64,000 nucleotides of DNA from Bacillota bacterium (lineage in GTDB: Bacteria; Bacillota; Clostridia; Oscillospirales; Acutalibacteraceae): contig JAEYPT010000001.1 in NCBI GenBank assembly GCA_023410445.1, positions 526,042 through 590,041 on the forward strand, written 5' to 3'. This document shows, one piece after another, positions 26,577-35,863 of this stretch (position 1 is its first letter; each line of letters starts with the position of its first letter). The notes under the pieces were generated by a model, which saw only the letters and a list, made by a program, of their open reading frames with translations, searched no databases and had not been told where the DNA came from. Position numbers and translations under genes: made by a program.

Positions 26577-28106
26577 ATGAAAGACTATATTGTGGAAATG
26601 GAGCATATCACCAAAAGCTTTGCGGGAGTCAAAGCATTGGATGACGTATCCTTTTCGCTGAGACAGGGCGAGGTGCTTGCGCTGCTGGGTGAAAATGGAG
26701 CTGGAAAATCCACACTGATGAAAATCCTGAGCGGTGTTTATACCATGGAGGAAGGCTCGGTACGCGTTTTCGGAGAAGCCGTGGACGAAATGAATCCCCA
26801 GAAGGCGCAGGAAATGGGAATCGCCATCATTCATCAGGAACTGAACCTATGCAGGCATCTCACAGTTGCAGAGAACATTTTTCTCGGACATGAAAAAATA
26901 CGATCCGGCGTTCTCGATAATCGGACCATGAACGCAGAGGCTCAAAAGCTGCTCGAACGGCTAAACATTGACATCGATCCAAGCGTTCCGGTTAGCAGTC
27001 TGCAGGTCTCAAAACAGCAGATGGTGGAAATCGCGAAGGCGCTTTCCATGAACGCCAGAATTCTAATTATGGATGAACCGACCTCGGCTTTAACCACGAA
27101 CGAAATCGACGACCTGTTCCGTATTATCCGGAGGCTAAAGGAAGAAAGCTGCGGCATTGTTTACATATCGCATCGGCTGGAAGAACTTCAGAATATTGTT
27201 GACCGCGTTGTGATCATGCGCGATGGAAAATATATCACATCGATGAATTTTGCGGACACGACGCTTCCTCAGATTATTTCCTACATGGTTGGCCGGGAGA
27301 TCAGGGAAAAATTCCCTCGGATTACGTGCGGCAAAGGGAAGAAAATCTTTGAAGTCTGCGGCCTGAATGCCGGGAAAATGGTCCGAAACATCAATTTTGA
27401 CCTTTACGAGGGCGAGATCGTCGGAATCGCAGGCCTCATGGGTGCCGGACGTACAGAAACGACGCGCGCCATCTTTGGGGCAGACCCCAAGGAAGGCGGA
27501 AGCATTTTTGTGGATGGGCAGGAAGTTGTTATCCGTCAGCCGATCGACGCCATTCGTGCAGGCATTATGCTGGTTCCGGAAGACCGGCGAAAAGACGGAC
27601 TTTGCGTGAAACTGAGCATTCAGAACAACATTGCACTGCCGAATCTTGATCAGATCTGCAACCGACTCGGGATTGTTGACAGTAAGAAAGAAAAAACCGT
27701 GACGGAAGAAGCGGTAAAAAATCTTGGAATTAAACTTACCTCGGCAGATGCGGACGCGGCAACCCTGTCCGGCGGGAATCAGCAGAAAGTGGTCGTGGCA
27801 AAATGGCTTGCCCGGCATTCACGGATTGTCATTTTCGACGAGCCGACCCGGGGCATTGATGTCGCTGCAAAAGTTGAAATTTACAACATCATGAACGAAT
27901 TGAAGAAACGGGGCATCGGCGTGCTGTTCGTTTCTTCCGAGATGCCCGAAATCATCGGCATCAGTGACCGGATTCTGGTAATGTGCGACGGCAGAATCAC
28001 CGGCGAGCTTTCCGCAGAGGAAGCAACACAGGACCTGATTCTGGAATACGCCACCCGGTTCGAATCCAAATCGAATCCGGATAAAACCCATCAGGCGGCC
28101 GTATGA
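26577..28106 (+). CDS. Sugar ABC importer ATPase, RbsA/MglA type
   Basis: Double-cassette ATPase of about 509 residues for a CUT2 importer. Cassette one is intact: Walker A GENGAGKST, Walker B ILIMDEPTSAL, H-loop YISHRLEE. Cassette two has the family-typical imperfect Walker A (GLMGAGRTE), signature LSGGNQQKV and Walker B IVIFDEPTRGID. ATG 26577 fits the family N terminus better than the in-frame TTG nine bases upstream. It powers the permease and works with the lipoprotein encoded downstream. It contrasts sharply with the degenerate protein encoded just before it. Confidence 0.95.
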   Translation: MKDYIVEMEHITKSFAGVKALDDVSFSLRQGEVLALLGENGAGKSTLMKILSGVYTMEEGSVRVFGEAVDEMNPQKAQEMGIAIIHQELNLCRHLTVAENIFLGHEKIRSGVLDNRTMNAEAQKLLERLNIDIDPSVPVSSLQVSKQQMVEIAKALSMNARILIMDEPTSALTTNEIDDLFRIIRRLKEESCGIVYISHRLEELQNIVDRVVIMRDGKYITSMNFADTTLPQIISYMVGREIREKFPRITCGKGKKIFEVCGLNAGKMVRNINFDLYEGEIVGIAGLMGAGRTETTRAIFGADPKEGGSIFVDGQEVVIRQPIDAIRAGIMLVPEDRRKDGLCVKLSIQNNIALPNLDQICNRLGIVDSKKEKTVTEEAVKNLGIKLTSADADAATLSGGNQQKVVVAKWLARHSRIVIFDEPTRGIDVAAKVEIYNIMNELKKRGIGVLFVSSEMPEIIGISDRILVMCDGRITGELSAEEATQDLILEYATRFESKSNPDKTHQAAV

Positions 28107-28155
28107 CGCCAACCAACGGTACAACCGACAATACTTAATTTTGGGAGCGTTGAAA

Positions 28156-29190
28156 ATGGAACATAAAGAGAAACAGAATCCGTTCGGAAGGCTGGTCTCC
28201 ATACGGGGAATGGGCCAGGTTGTTACAGTGTTCATCGGCCTGATCGTACTGTGCGTCATGTTTTCACTGCTGAGCAGCTCATTTGCTTCTCCAATGAATG
28301 TGGGAAACCTGCTGCGACAAATCGCGCCGATCCTGATAATCGGCATCGGCCAGGGCTATGTTCTTATTACAAGCAACATCGACCTTTCCATCGGATCCGT
28401 CGTCGGAATGAGCTGCATGATTTCCGCGGCGCTGATGACAAAGGGGGTCGACCCGGTGTTTGCCATTCTCATTACGATTCTCTCCTGTCTCACGGTTGGA
28501 ATTCTGAACGGGTTTCTCGTTGCTAAATGGAATGTGCCGCCGTTTATTGCGACTCTTGGAACGATGACGGTCGCCAGAGGAATTGCGCAGATTGCAAACA
28601 ACAATTATAACACCGACGCCATCCCCGAAAAGGCGCAATGGTTTCGCAATGTACTGTATTATGGAAAATTCCTCGGACTTTACAGTACAATCTGGATTGC
28701 GCTGATTCTGTTCCTGATCTTCAATTTTCTGCTCAGTAAGACCAGAATCGGGCGCCATGTTTACGCGGTGGGCAGCAATAAAGAGGCCGCCAAGCTTTCC
28801 GGCGTCAACACATTCCACACGGTGCTTGCTGCTTATGTGATCAGTTCCTTCTGCGCGTGTATTGTTGGTCTGATTACCTGCGCAATCGCCGGCATGGGAA
28901 CTATGGATTCCGGAAACATGTATGAAATGTATGCCGTTGCAGCCGCGGCAATCGGAGGAATCTCCACCTTCGGCGGCGAGGGCCTGCTGATTGGCACTGT
29001 GGTAGGCGCTTCCATTTGGGGCGTTCTGCAGAACGGTCTGCAGTTTGCCGGCGCGCCGGTTGCGATCCGAAATATCGTGATTGGAATCATCGTTGTCGTT
29101 TCGGTTCTGCTTGACGTTGTGATCCGCAGTGGAAAGCCAAAGAAGAGTACGGCAAAAGCGCGTCAGACTCAGACTCAAAAACAAAGTTAA
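28156..29190 (+). CDS. Sugar ABC importer permease, RbsC type
   Basis: CUT2-family membrane subunit of about 344 residues with 8-10 hydrophobic helices (first at about 20-42). The family signatures GYVLITSNIDLSIGSVVGMS and GGISTFGGEGLLIGTVVGA are present. ATG 28156 follows GGGAGCG. It lies between the ATPase and binding-protein genes in the usual order A-C-B. Substrate is a monosaccharide-sized sugar by family, not further defined by sequence. Confidence 0.94.
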   Translation: MEHKEKQNPFGRLVSIRGMGQVVTVFIGLIVLCVMFSLLSSSFASPMNVGNLLRQIAPILIIGIGQGYVLITSNIDLSIGSVVGMSCMISAALMTKGVDPVFAILITILSCLTVGILNGFLVAKWNVPPFIATLGTMTVARGIAQIANNNYNTDAIPEKAQWFRNVLYYGKFLGLYSTIWIALILFLIFNFLLSKTRIGRHVYAVGSNKEAAKLSGVNTFHTVLAAYVISSFCACIVGLITCAIAGMGTMDSGNMYEMYAVAAAAIGGISTFGGEGLLIGTVVGASIWGVLQNGLQFAGAPVAIRNIVIGIIVVVSVLLDVVIRSGKPKKSTAKARQTQTQKQS

Positions 29191-29232
29191 AGCGAGCGTG
29201 CTTTAATGGATAAAAATTAGGGAGGCAAGTAT

Positions 29233-30231
29233 ATGAAACGTAAATTTATGTCATTAATTCTCAGCGCCGCGCTGTTGGCAGTCACCGCGACCGGATGCAG
29301 CAGCGGTTCACCTGCCGCCGCTTCCGCCGCTCCTGCAGGCGGCGCGGCACCGGCCGGCCAGGGAACGAGTCAGTCGGCCGGTGCTTCCGGCCAAAAATAC
29401 AAAGTCATCCTGATTACGATGGACAGCATCGATCAGCACTGGGTTTCGGTCGACAAGGGCTGCAAAAAAGCCGCTCAGGAACTTGGCAACGTGGATTACA
29501 AGTGGATTGCTCCAGATAAAAAAGATGATGCCCAGCAAATTGAGCGTGTCAACACGGCCATTGCGGAAAACGCAAACGCAATTTTGATTGCCGCAAACGG
29601 ACCGGATGCAATTACGAAATCACTGGAAGATGCAAAGGCCAAAGGGATCAAGATCATCTATGTGGATTCTCCGGCGAATACACCGGGCGAAGCGACTTTC
29701 GCAACAAACAATGAGGCGGGTGGCAAGGAAGCCGGAGCCCAGATGCTGAAAGCACTGCAGGCTGCCGGAAAAAAGAGCGGTAAGATCGGCATCGTCAATG
29801 TCAATTCCGCAACGGCTTCCACCGTGGCCCGTGAAAAAGGGTTCCGTGCGGCATTCGACGGTCAGGGCTATACGCTTCTGACCACCCAGTACAGCGACGG
29901 GGACGCTGCAAAAAGCAAAGAAATTGCCGACAACTACATCACGGAAGGCTGTGTTGGCATCTTTGGCGCCAATGAAGGCTGTACGGTCGGAACCGGAAAT
30001 GCCATTAAGGGTGCCGGCGGCAATGTCGTCGGGGTAGGTTTTGATAAATCTGATGCAATCTTCTCCCTCATCAAGGATGGTTCCCTTCTTTGTACAATGG
30101 CCCAGAATCCGGATGTTATGGGCTACGACGGAGTTAAAGCGGCCGTAACAGTCCTTTCCGGCGGCTCCATTTCGGAAAAGAACGTCGACACCGGCGTGTC
30201 TGTTCTGAGCAAAAGCAATCTCCCGTCATAA
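29233..30231 (+). CDS. Sugar-binding lipoprotein, RbsB-like
   Basis: Periplasmic-binding-protein-like domain 4 protein of 332 residues. The signal peptide ends in a lipobox (TATGCSS), after which comes an Ala/Pro/Gly-rich linker of about 30 residues that tethers the ligand-binding part. The fold begins at YKVILITMDS and contains the IAENANAILIAANGPDAI and GIFGANEGCTVG segments typical of the ribose family. A strong site (GGGAGG) precedes the ATG. It delivers sugar to the permease encoded upstream. Confidence 0.93.
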   Translation: MKRKFMSLILSAALLAVTATGCSSGSPAAASAAPAGGAAPAGQGTSQSAGASGQKYKVILITMDSIDQHWVSVDKGCKKAAQELGNVDYKWIAPDKKDDAQQIERVNTAIAENANAILIAANGPDAITKSLEDAKAKGIKIIYVDSPANTPGEATFATNNEAGGKEAGAQMLKALQAAGKKSGKIGIVNVNSATASTVAREKGFRAAFDGQGYTLLTTQYSDGDAAKSKEIADNYITEGCVGIFGANEGCTVGTGNAIKGAGGNVVGVGFDKSDAIFSLIKDGSLLCTMAQNPDVMGYDGVKAAVTVLSGGSISEKNVDTGVSVLSKSNLPS

Positions 30232-30316
30232 GCCAAAGAGGTCGCCTCCGATGACTGAAAACACCGGAAGGCGGCTTCTATTTACGGGTAAATTCCATTT
30301 AAGGAGATAACCCTGT

Positions 30317-30958
30317 ATGAAGAACGATAAGAAATTACTGATGGAGCTATTGGAGCGATATCCGCCCCTTCGGTCCTGTGAAACAGAAATACAGGATACA
30401 TGTGAATGCCTGCTTTACTGTGTGAGAAACGGCGGAAAAGTTCTGATGTGCGGTAATGGGGGGAGTTGTGCAGACTGCGAACATATTTCCGGTGAACTGC
30501 TCAAAGGCTTTCGGCTGAAACGCCTGCTTCGGGCGGAGGATCGGAAAAAGTGGGAACCTTTTGAGCACGGTTCGGAGCTGGCCGAAAAACTGCAGTACGG
30601 CATCTGTGCTATTCCGTTGCCTTCACTGGCAGCCGCCATGACGGCCTTCTGCAATGATGTTTGTCCGGAGGCGGTTTACGCGCAGCTTGTGCTTGCGCTG
30701 GGAAAGCCCGGAGATGCCCTGATCTGCATCAGCACCTCCGGCAATTCACAGAATGTGCTTGGTGCGGCGATTACGGCAAAGGCACTTGGAATCACCGCAA
30801 TCGGACTTACGGGAGAGAGCGGTGGAAAACTGGCGGCACTTTGCGACATATGTATCCGGGTCCCCAGTGACGAACCCTTTCTCGTACAGGAACTTCATTT
30901 GCCGGTTTACCATTGCGTGTGCGCTGTACTTGAGGTTAAGCTGTTCGGAGGCTGTTGA
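30317..30958 (+). CDS. SIS-domain sugar isomerase, GmhA-like
   Basis: Cytoplasmic protein of 213 residues. The SIS fold is marked by VLMCGNGGSCADCEHISGEL (GmhA has GNGGSAADAQH) and LICISTSGNSQNVLGA, which binds the sugar phosphate. His in VYHCVC near residue 200 matches the catalytic His position of GmhA. GmhA turns sedoheptulose 7-phosphate into a heptose phosphate, but here the gene is placed in a sugar-uptake operon, so it more likely interconverts an imported aldose/ketose phosphate. Its TGA shares one base with the start of the kinase gene. Confidence 0.82.
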   Translation: MKNDKKLLMELLERYPPLRSCETEIQDTCECLLYCVRNGGKVLMCGNGGSCADCEHISGELLKGFRLKRLLRAEDRKKWEPFEHGSELAEKLQYGICAIPLPSLAAAMTAFCNDVCPEAVYAQLVLALGKPGDALICISTSGNSQNVLGAAITAKALGITAIGLTGESGGKLAALCDICIRVPSDEPFLVQELHLPVYHCVCAVLEVKLFGGC

Positions 30959-31908
30959 TGAAACATTATATTGGGATTGACATCGGCGGCACCAAGTGTG
31001 CCGTTTCGCTGGGATGCGAATTCCCGGAAACGAGTGAAATGCGGGTTCTGGAAAAGCGCAGGATTGAAACTTCGGGAAGCACGCCCTCCGAAGTTCTCTA
31101 CAAAATTGCCGCTTTTGCAAATGAGTATGCACGAAAAGAAGATATTTTCGGAATCGGCATCTCCTGTGGAGGGCCGCTTGATTCTGAGTCTGGAATTATT
31201 CTGGGACCTCCTAATCTGCCGGGATGGGACCGAGTCGAGATCGTTTCCTACTTCCAGGAAAAGTTTCGATTGCCCGTTTATCTGCAAAACGACGCCAATG
31301 CCTGCGCCGTCGCGGAATGGAGATATGGTGCCGGGAAAGGCCTGATCAATATGATTTTCCTGACCTTTGGAACCGGAATGGGCGCAGGCCTCATTCTGAA
31401 TGGAAGACTTTATACGGGTGCCAACGGCATGGCGGGTGAGGTTGGCCACTGGCGGATGAGCGAGGAAGGACCGGTAGGATATGGGAAAGCAGGTTCTTTC
31501 GAAGGCTTCTGCAGCGGGGAGGGACTTGCCCGAGCCGCCAGGGACAAAATCGAATTAGCAAAGGAATCGGGGCTGTTTTCTTCCGGCAGTTCATTGCAAT
31601 CCATCAATGCAAAACAGATTGCGAGCCTCGCGGACAGCGGGGATGAGTTTTGCAGAAGTATTTATGCAGACTGCGGACACATGCTCGGCAAGGGGATGGC
31701 TCTTATGATCGACCTGCTGAACCCTCAGATGATCGTGATTGGAAGCATCTTTGCGCGCAGCCAAAACTTGCTTTGGAACTATGCCAAAGAGGAAATAGAA
31801 ACTGAGGCTCTCAAGCGGAGTGCGGAAGAATGCCGGGTGGTCCCGTCTTTGCTCGGAGAAAGTCTCGGCGATATCGCCGCTCTGACTGTAGCCGCGGGAA
31901 TATCCTGA
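30958..31908 (+). CDS. ROK-family sugar kinase without zinc cysteines
   Basis: Sugar kinase of 316 residues. The phosphate-binding motif GIDIGGTKCAVSLG is at the N terminus, the catalytic Asp is in LQNDANACAVAEW, and the ROK segment FGTGMGAGLILNG ... MAGEVGHW has the conserved Glu-x-x-His. The zinc motif C-x-C-G-x2-G-C that normally follows is replaced by VGYGKAGS, so three of the usual zinc ligands are missing. Overlap with the SIS gene (TGATG) implies coupled translation. It probably phosphorylates the sugar brought in by the RbsABC-type importer. Confidence 0.88.
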   Translation: MKHYIGIDIGGTKCAVSLGCEFPETSEMRVLEKRRIETSGSTPSEVLYKIAAFANEYARKEDIFGIGISCGGPLDSESGIILGPPNLPGWDRVEIVSYFQEKFRLPVYLQNDANACAVAEWRYGAGKGLINMIFLTFGTGMGAGLILNGRLYTGANGMAGEVGHWRMSEEGPVGYGKAGSFEGFCSGEGLARAARDKIELAKESGLFSSGSSLQSINAKQIASLADSGDEFCRSIYADCGHMLGKGMALMIDLLNPQMIVIGSIFARSQNLLWNYAKEEIETEALKRSAEECRVVPSLLGESLGDIAALTVAAGIS

Positions 31909-32254
31909 ACCCAAATAGATTGGCAGGTTTCCGTGTCTCCGTTTGGGCGAAAGTATGGGAGAATCAGAAAGACAGTGCGTTGGAATATAGAACATAAATT
32001 AACAGGGAATGGGTTCGTTTGACCGTCAGAGGGGGGGACGACAAGAAAAGCAAAGGATGGTGTCCCCCAAGGACACCATCCTTTTGAAGACGCTGCTATT
32101 TTGCAGCTTATACGTAACCTGTTAATTTATTGGAATGGAAAGTAAACAATTCAAAAGGAATGTTAACCGACCGCATTGTGCTCATACATGAAGTTAAAAA
32201 TGGCCGAAAAAACACTTGCGGATCACGCCATCGTTACTTCATCTTTACCGAAAA
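31909..32254. other. Intergenic region with terminator
   Basis: Convergent gap between the kinase and a DMT transporter gene. Apart from the terminator at 32055-32085 I see no gene, promoter or repeat here. Confidence 0.6.
32055..32085. terminator. Rho-independent terminator
   Basis: Perfect 11-bp stem (32055-32065 and 32071-32081), five-base loop, followed by TTTT on the plus strand and preceded by an A-rich run, which allows use from both sides. Confidence 0.85.
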
Positions 32255-33124
32255 TCAGGTGCTAATTTGATTCCTGTCCATTGCAACGCTGAATATTACG
32301 CCACCGAGGATAAGTGCTGCGCCAAGAATAAAAGACAGATGGATGGATTCGCCTAGAAAAATGCAGCCCAATATGGCGGCAACCATGGGCTGAAGCGGAT
32401 AAAATAGAGCGCAGCGCCCGGCTTCAATCATCGAGAGACTTTTGTTCCACAGCACATTTGTCAAAGCTGTGCAGACAAGTCCGATATAGAGAAGTCCCAA
32501 CAAAATGCCCGGCTGTAAGATGCTTGTTTTGGGGCCAGTGACGAGCTCAAAGGCTGAGCAAGGAATCGTGCAGACAAATGCAATCAGAATGGCATAAGTT
32601 GTTATGGTCAGCGGCTCATATTTTGTCGAAACCTTTTTGACAAAAATTGAAGTGAGTGACCAGGAGATAACCGATAGCAGGCAAGCAATTACGCCGAGTA
32701 CCGCGCCGCCCTTGATGCCACCTCCAAGAATAATATATACCCCAAGAATGGCCGCCGCAACGGAGACGATCTTCGTAACGGATATTTTCTCTTTCAGAAA
32801 CGTCATAGCAAAAAGAATCATAAAAATCGGATTGAGTGCATTGAGCAAAGATGCAAGGCCAGCACTCAAAAGTTTTGTACCTACAAGCTGGACGCCGATG
32901 CTGAAAAAGTAGCCAACAACACCGATAAAAAGAATCCATTTGATATCCTGTCGCTCGATTTTTTGCGGATTTGTCCTTCGGTACAGTATGTAGAGGACAA
33001 TGCCTGAGGTCAGGTAGCGCGCAAGCAGCACTGTAAATGGCTGAACAGTCGCCATAAGGTATTTGCTTACGACATACAGGCTCCCCCATGCACTGGTGGT
33101 AAGAACAAGAAAAAGATACGCCAA
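32255..33124 (-). CDS. DMT-superfamily (EamA) transporter
   Basis: Membrane protein of 289 residues made of two EamA repeats, about ten helices (start LFLVLTTSAWGSLYVVSKYL; second repeat near residue 145, GVIACLLSVISWSLTSIFV). The family exports or imports small metabolites, often amino acids or nucleotide precursors; the substrate is unknown. The only usable start is TTG at 33124, since a stop lies shortly upstream in frame, and no clear ribosome binding site is seen. It forms no operon with the GNAT gene upstream except common strand and an 82-base gap. Confidence 0.88.
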   Translation of the reverse strand: MAYLFLVLTTSAWGSLYVVSKYLMATVQPFTVLLARYLTSGIVLYILYRRTNPQKIERQDIKWILFIGVVGYFFSIGVQLVGTKLLSAGLASLLNALNPIFMILFAMTFLKEKISVTKIVSVAAAILGVYIILGGGIKGGAVLGVIACLLSVISWSLTSIFVKKVSTKYEPLTITTYAILIAFVCTIPCSAFELVTGPKTSILQPGILLGLLYIGLVCTALTNVLWNKSLSMIEAGRCALFYPLQPMVAAILGCIFLGESIHLSFILGAALILGGVIFSVAMDRNQIST

Positions 33125-33206
33125 AGACTTGGTTTTGCTAGAATTCGTTAGAAATCACATCCTGTAAAGTGTTAAATAGATAGAAAAGGGCATGACAATG
33201 GAAACC

Positions 33207-33767
33207 TTACCCTATGGAAATTGCGCGAAAGGTTTTTAACCATTGTTCTCTTGCAATACACGTGAAATGCTCAATGCGAATTTCATTGAGTAAAGGACAT
33301 TGCATATTAGGTTCCGTATGATGATAAATAAAGCCACATTTCTCTTGTACCCGTTTGGATTTATCATTACCGTCGTAATAGCCACACCAGATCGTTTCCA
33401 AGCCGAGGTCTTCGAATCCATGACGTAGAAGTTCTCGAATTGCTTCTGGCACCAGACCTTTTCCCCAAAACGGAACACCGATCCAGTAGCCAATTTCACC
33501 ACCGCTTTTGCCTAAATTTCTCCCGCCCTTTTCGTGGAGAATTAACCCGATGCTTCCTACAGGATATTCATCGCCTTTCAAAACGATCGCATAAGTTTCA
33601 TTTTCTGAAAGTACATCCCGAATAACCTGTCGGCTGATCTCAACACTCGTATGTGCGGGCCAGCCAGCGATTGGACCAATTCGAGGGTCACACGCATATT
33701 TGAACAATGCTTCTGCATCAGTCCCTTTCCATGCCCTTAAAGTTATTCGTTCCGTTTGTAATATCAT
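33207..33767 (-). CDS. RimJ/RimL-type GNAT N-acetyltransferase
   Basis: Acetyltransferase of 186 residues. It begins MILQTERITLRAWKGTDAEA, the common opening of the Acetyltransf_3 group, and has GEIGYWIGVPFWGKGLVPEA, which carries the acetyl-CoA loop (G-x-G-x-A pattern), and QEKCGFIYHH near the end. Members modify ribosomal proteins, amino acids or antibiotics; which one is unknown here. GAGGTGG stands six bases before the ATG. Confidence 0.88.
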   Translation of the reverse strand: MILQTERITLRAWKGTDAEALFKYACDPRIGPIAGWPAHTSVEISRQVIRDVLSENETYAIVLKGDEYPVGSIGLILHEKGGRNLGKSGGEIGYWIGVPFWGKGLVPEAIRELLRHGFEDLGLETIWCGYYDGNDKSKRVQEKCGFIYHHTEPNMQCPLLNEIRIEHFTCIAREQWLKTFRAISIG

Positions 33768-34379
33768 TTTTCCACCTCAGGTATAACTCACTGTCTCTAA
33801 TAAACATCCGACAAAATTTACAGTGTATTTACCATCATGCAATATACTCTCTGCTCTTTTTGTTTCCGTTTTTATTACAAGCAAGCAAAAATAGGAAACC
33901 GCTGTGACTGCGAGTGCACGCACTGCGTTTTGTTTACCCAATCGGGAGCTTCATCCCCCTCATCGACAGTATAACACTTTTGAGAAATTACGCAAATTAT
34001 GGAAACAAAAACAGGCTTGTTTAACGCCCACATGGTGCATGAGTTTTCAGTATGTCTTCCACATTACCAATTTTAAACTCCCTTATTATACCTTTTATTA
34101 GTATCTGTGGAGAATCTTCCATTTTGCCCGGATCCGGTCTGCAGCAATAAACTTTAGATCTATTTTATTGCCGATTTAAGCCGAGTCTACACTTTTATAC
34201 AGCCGGAAACAAAAGCTTCCACATCATCTGCAGTCTGCAGTCAATGTGGAAGCTTCAATTTCTTTTCACAAAAATACGAGACATCCCGCCCCGCTTTTAC
34301 TTGTTTCCATTTAGAACACTCTGCAGTGCCCTATGTCTGCTTATGGGTGAGCACTTTGAGCCCTGAATCCGCACGTTTT
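33768..34379. other. Intergenic region, mostly featureless
   Basis: A 612-base gap upstream of the GNAT gene and downstream of the hydrolase gene. The only supported element is the stem-loop listed at 34213-34255. Short open frames here lack ribosome sites and protein-like composition. Confidence 0.5.
34213..34255 (-). terminator. Terminator of the second CUT2 operon
   Basis: Perfect 12-bp arms (34213-34224 and 34244-34255) around a 19-base loop that itself contains CTGCAG pairs. It lies 125 bases after the hydrolase stop, with TTTTG following on the minus strand. Confidence 0.7.
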
Positions 34380-35846
34380 TTAGGGTAGTTTTTGCACGGC
34401 CTCCCGGCTCCATCGGGACATTTGTGTGCCATCGTTTTCGGAAATCCATCCATCTGCGATTTGGCATTTCACCGCACGGTCAAACAGTTCCGTATAATGC
34501 TCTCGGGTGCCATATAACTTGAGAAACTGATCTTTGGTGAAATAAACTATTTTGCCGCAGATTCCTTCTGGATCGTCGGGATTACTTGCAATATACTGCC
34601 CGATCGGCAGATCTACAAACGGTGTGCGCAGGCCGCCCAATGCATTGCCGAAGTCATCACGCTCCAATTTCCCATCTTTTCTCGTGAGAGGCGGAACCAC
34701 TGCCGGAGCGGTATGATTTACAGCCCACCGGTGAAGCTGTTCCAACATTCCGCACACATAGATGTCCATCGGAAAGTCATTGATGCTGCAAAGCAGTCTC
34801 GGACTCAGGTTGGGCAGCGTCTGTCCCGTTTTTCTGATGTCTTCTACATCGGTGAGAATCGGACAGATAATATCGGTGTGAGGAGACCCGGCAAACTCAT
34901 AATAGCGGCACTTGTCCTGCAGGGTATCCGAGTTGTCGATCTTAATGCTCAGCAAATCCACATCCGGCAGAAACTGATTGAAGAGGGTGAGATCAGCTTC
35001 ACTCGAAAGGCAGATATAAGGTGTTGCGCAGGCATGCATCTTACGCCGGGAAAGCTTCAGTGGGCCGATATTGTCTGCCTGACACAGACTTCGCTGCACA
35101 AGTGCCCCGACAATATTGAGATACCCGTCAAACAGGCGGGTTCCGTCCGATCCTTCAAGAAAGGAATCAAAATAGCTGACATATGTATTCAGGTAAGCTC
35201 CGCTCTGGCTTTGTCCGGTCAGATAGATGTGGGTCGGTTTCAGACCGCCAAGGCAGTTGTGTTCGCCGCCATGGCGAAGTGCCCATACCGTCTGGCTGAT
35301 TATATCCCACACAAGACCTTCCTCTGTGCCGGGAAGCGTTGCCGAGCGAAACAGCGTGGGGCTTGGAACCTGCTGTTTGGATGACCAGTTCAGACTCTGG
35401 TAACGGTAATAGTCAAAATTTTTGAGACTCTGCACATTAATCGGCTTGCTGGTTATGCCGACATACGCATGGCCTTGTTCCATGCACCACAGATACGTGC
35501 GGTGCCACTGATCTTCAATGTCGTAGCCCTGTGTGGCGTTGAGAATATCCACATATACCCGCCCCGAAAATTTTGCCGGGTCGGAAGGACGGCGAACGAG
35601 GATCCGGTTTTTGTAGGGGAGTCCTTCCGTTTTTAGAACCAGTTTATCGTCCGCATCGGCATCATAGACGTTGGCTTTGCCGGAAAGAAAATACTCCTCC
35701 TCCAGATACCCGTAATCTGCGACGTTAAGCGGGGTACGGCTGTGATTCATTGCGCAGAACGGGTATGACTCCGGCGTTTCTTCAACCGGGCCCTCCACGC
35801 ACGGCATGGTTTGCATGGAGGCCCGGACACATGATTCGAGATTCAT
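34380..35846 (-). CDS. Alpha/beta-hydrolase-domain protein (PF20091-like)
   Basis: Protein of 488 residues resembling the alpha/beta-hydrolase-domain family. The nucleophile elbow is HIYLTGQSQSGAYLNTYV (Ser in GQSQSG) and a probable catalytic His lies in YEFAGSPHTD. No signal peptide is seen, so it acts in the cytoplasm. AGAGGAACAG precedes the ATG. It is the last gene of the binding protein-permease-ATPase operon, 17 bases after the ATPase gene, suggesting that it hydrolyses an ester or lactone in the imported compound. The family is poorly characterised and the true reaction is unknown. Confidence 0.8.
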   Translation of the reverse strand: MNLESCVRASMQTMPCVEGPVEETPESYPFCAMNHSRTPLNVADYGYLEEEYFLSGKANVYDADADDKLVLKTEGLPYKNRILVRRPSDPAKFSGRVYVDILNATQGYDIEDQWHRTYLWCMEQGHAYVGITSKPINVQSLKNFDYYRYQSLNWSSKQQVPSPTLFRSATLPGTEEGLVWDIISQTVWALRHGGEHNCLGGLKPTHIYLTGQSQSGAYLNTYVSYFDSFLEGSDGTRLFDGYLNIVGALVQRSLCQADNIGPLKLSRRKMHACATPYICLSSEADLTLFNQFLPDVDLLSIKIDNSDTLQDKCRYYEFAGSPHTDIICPILTDVEDIRKTGQTLPNLSPRLLCSINDFPMDIYVCGMLEQLHRWAVNHTAPAVVPPLTRKDGKLERDDFGNALGGLRTPFVDLPIGQYIASNPDDPEGICGKIVYFTKDQFLKLYGTREHYTELFDRAVKCQIADGWISENDGTQMSRWSREAVQKLP

Positions 35847-35863
35847 TCAGTCTCTGTTCCTCT

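Noticed and set aside
25127..26578. Long minus-strand open frame of 483 codons opposite the degenerate ABC gene
   Set aside because: It is antisense to a gene with clear family-like layout and ATGA coupling; the translated product has no recognisable domain and no ribosome binding site.
28279..29184. Minus-strand frame of 301 codons opposite the RbsC-type permease
   Set aside because: Composition rich in His, Asn and Arg, typical of antisense to a membrane protein gene; no domain or site.
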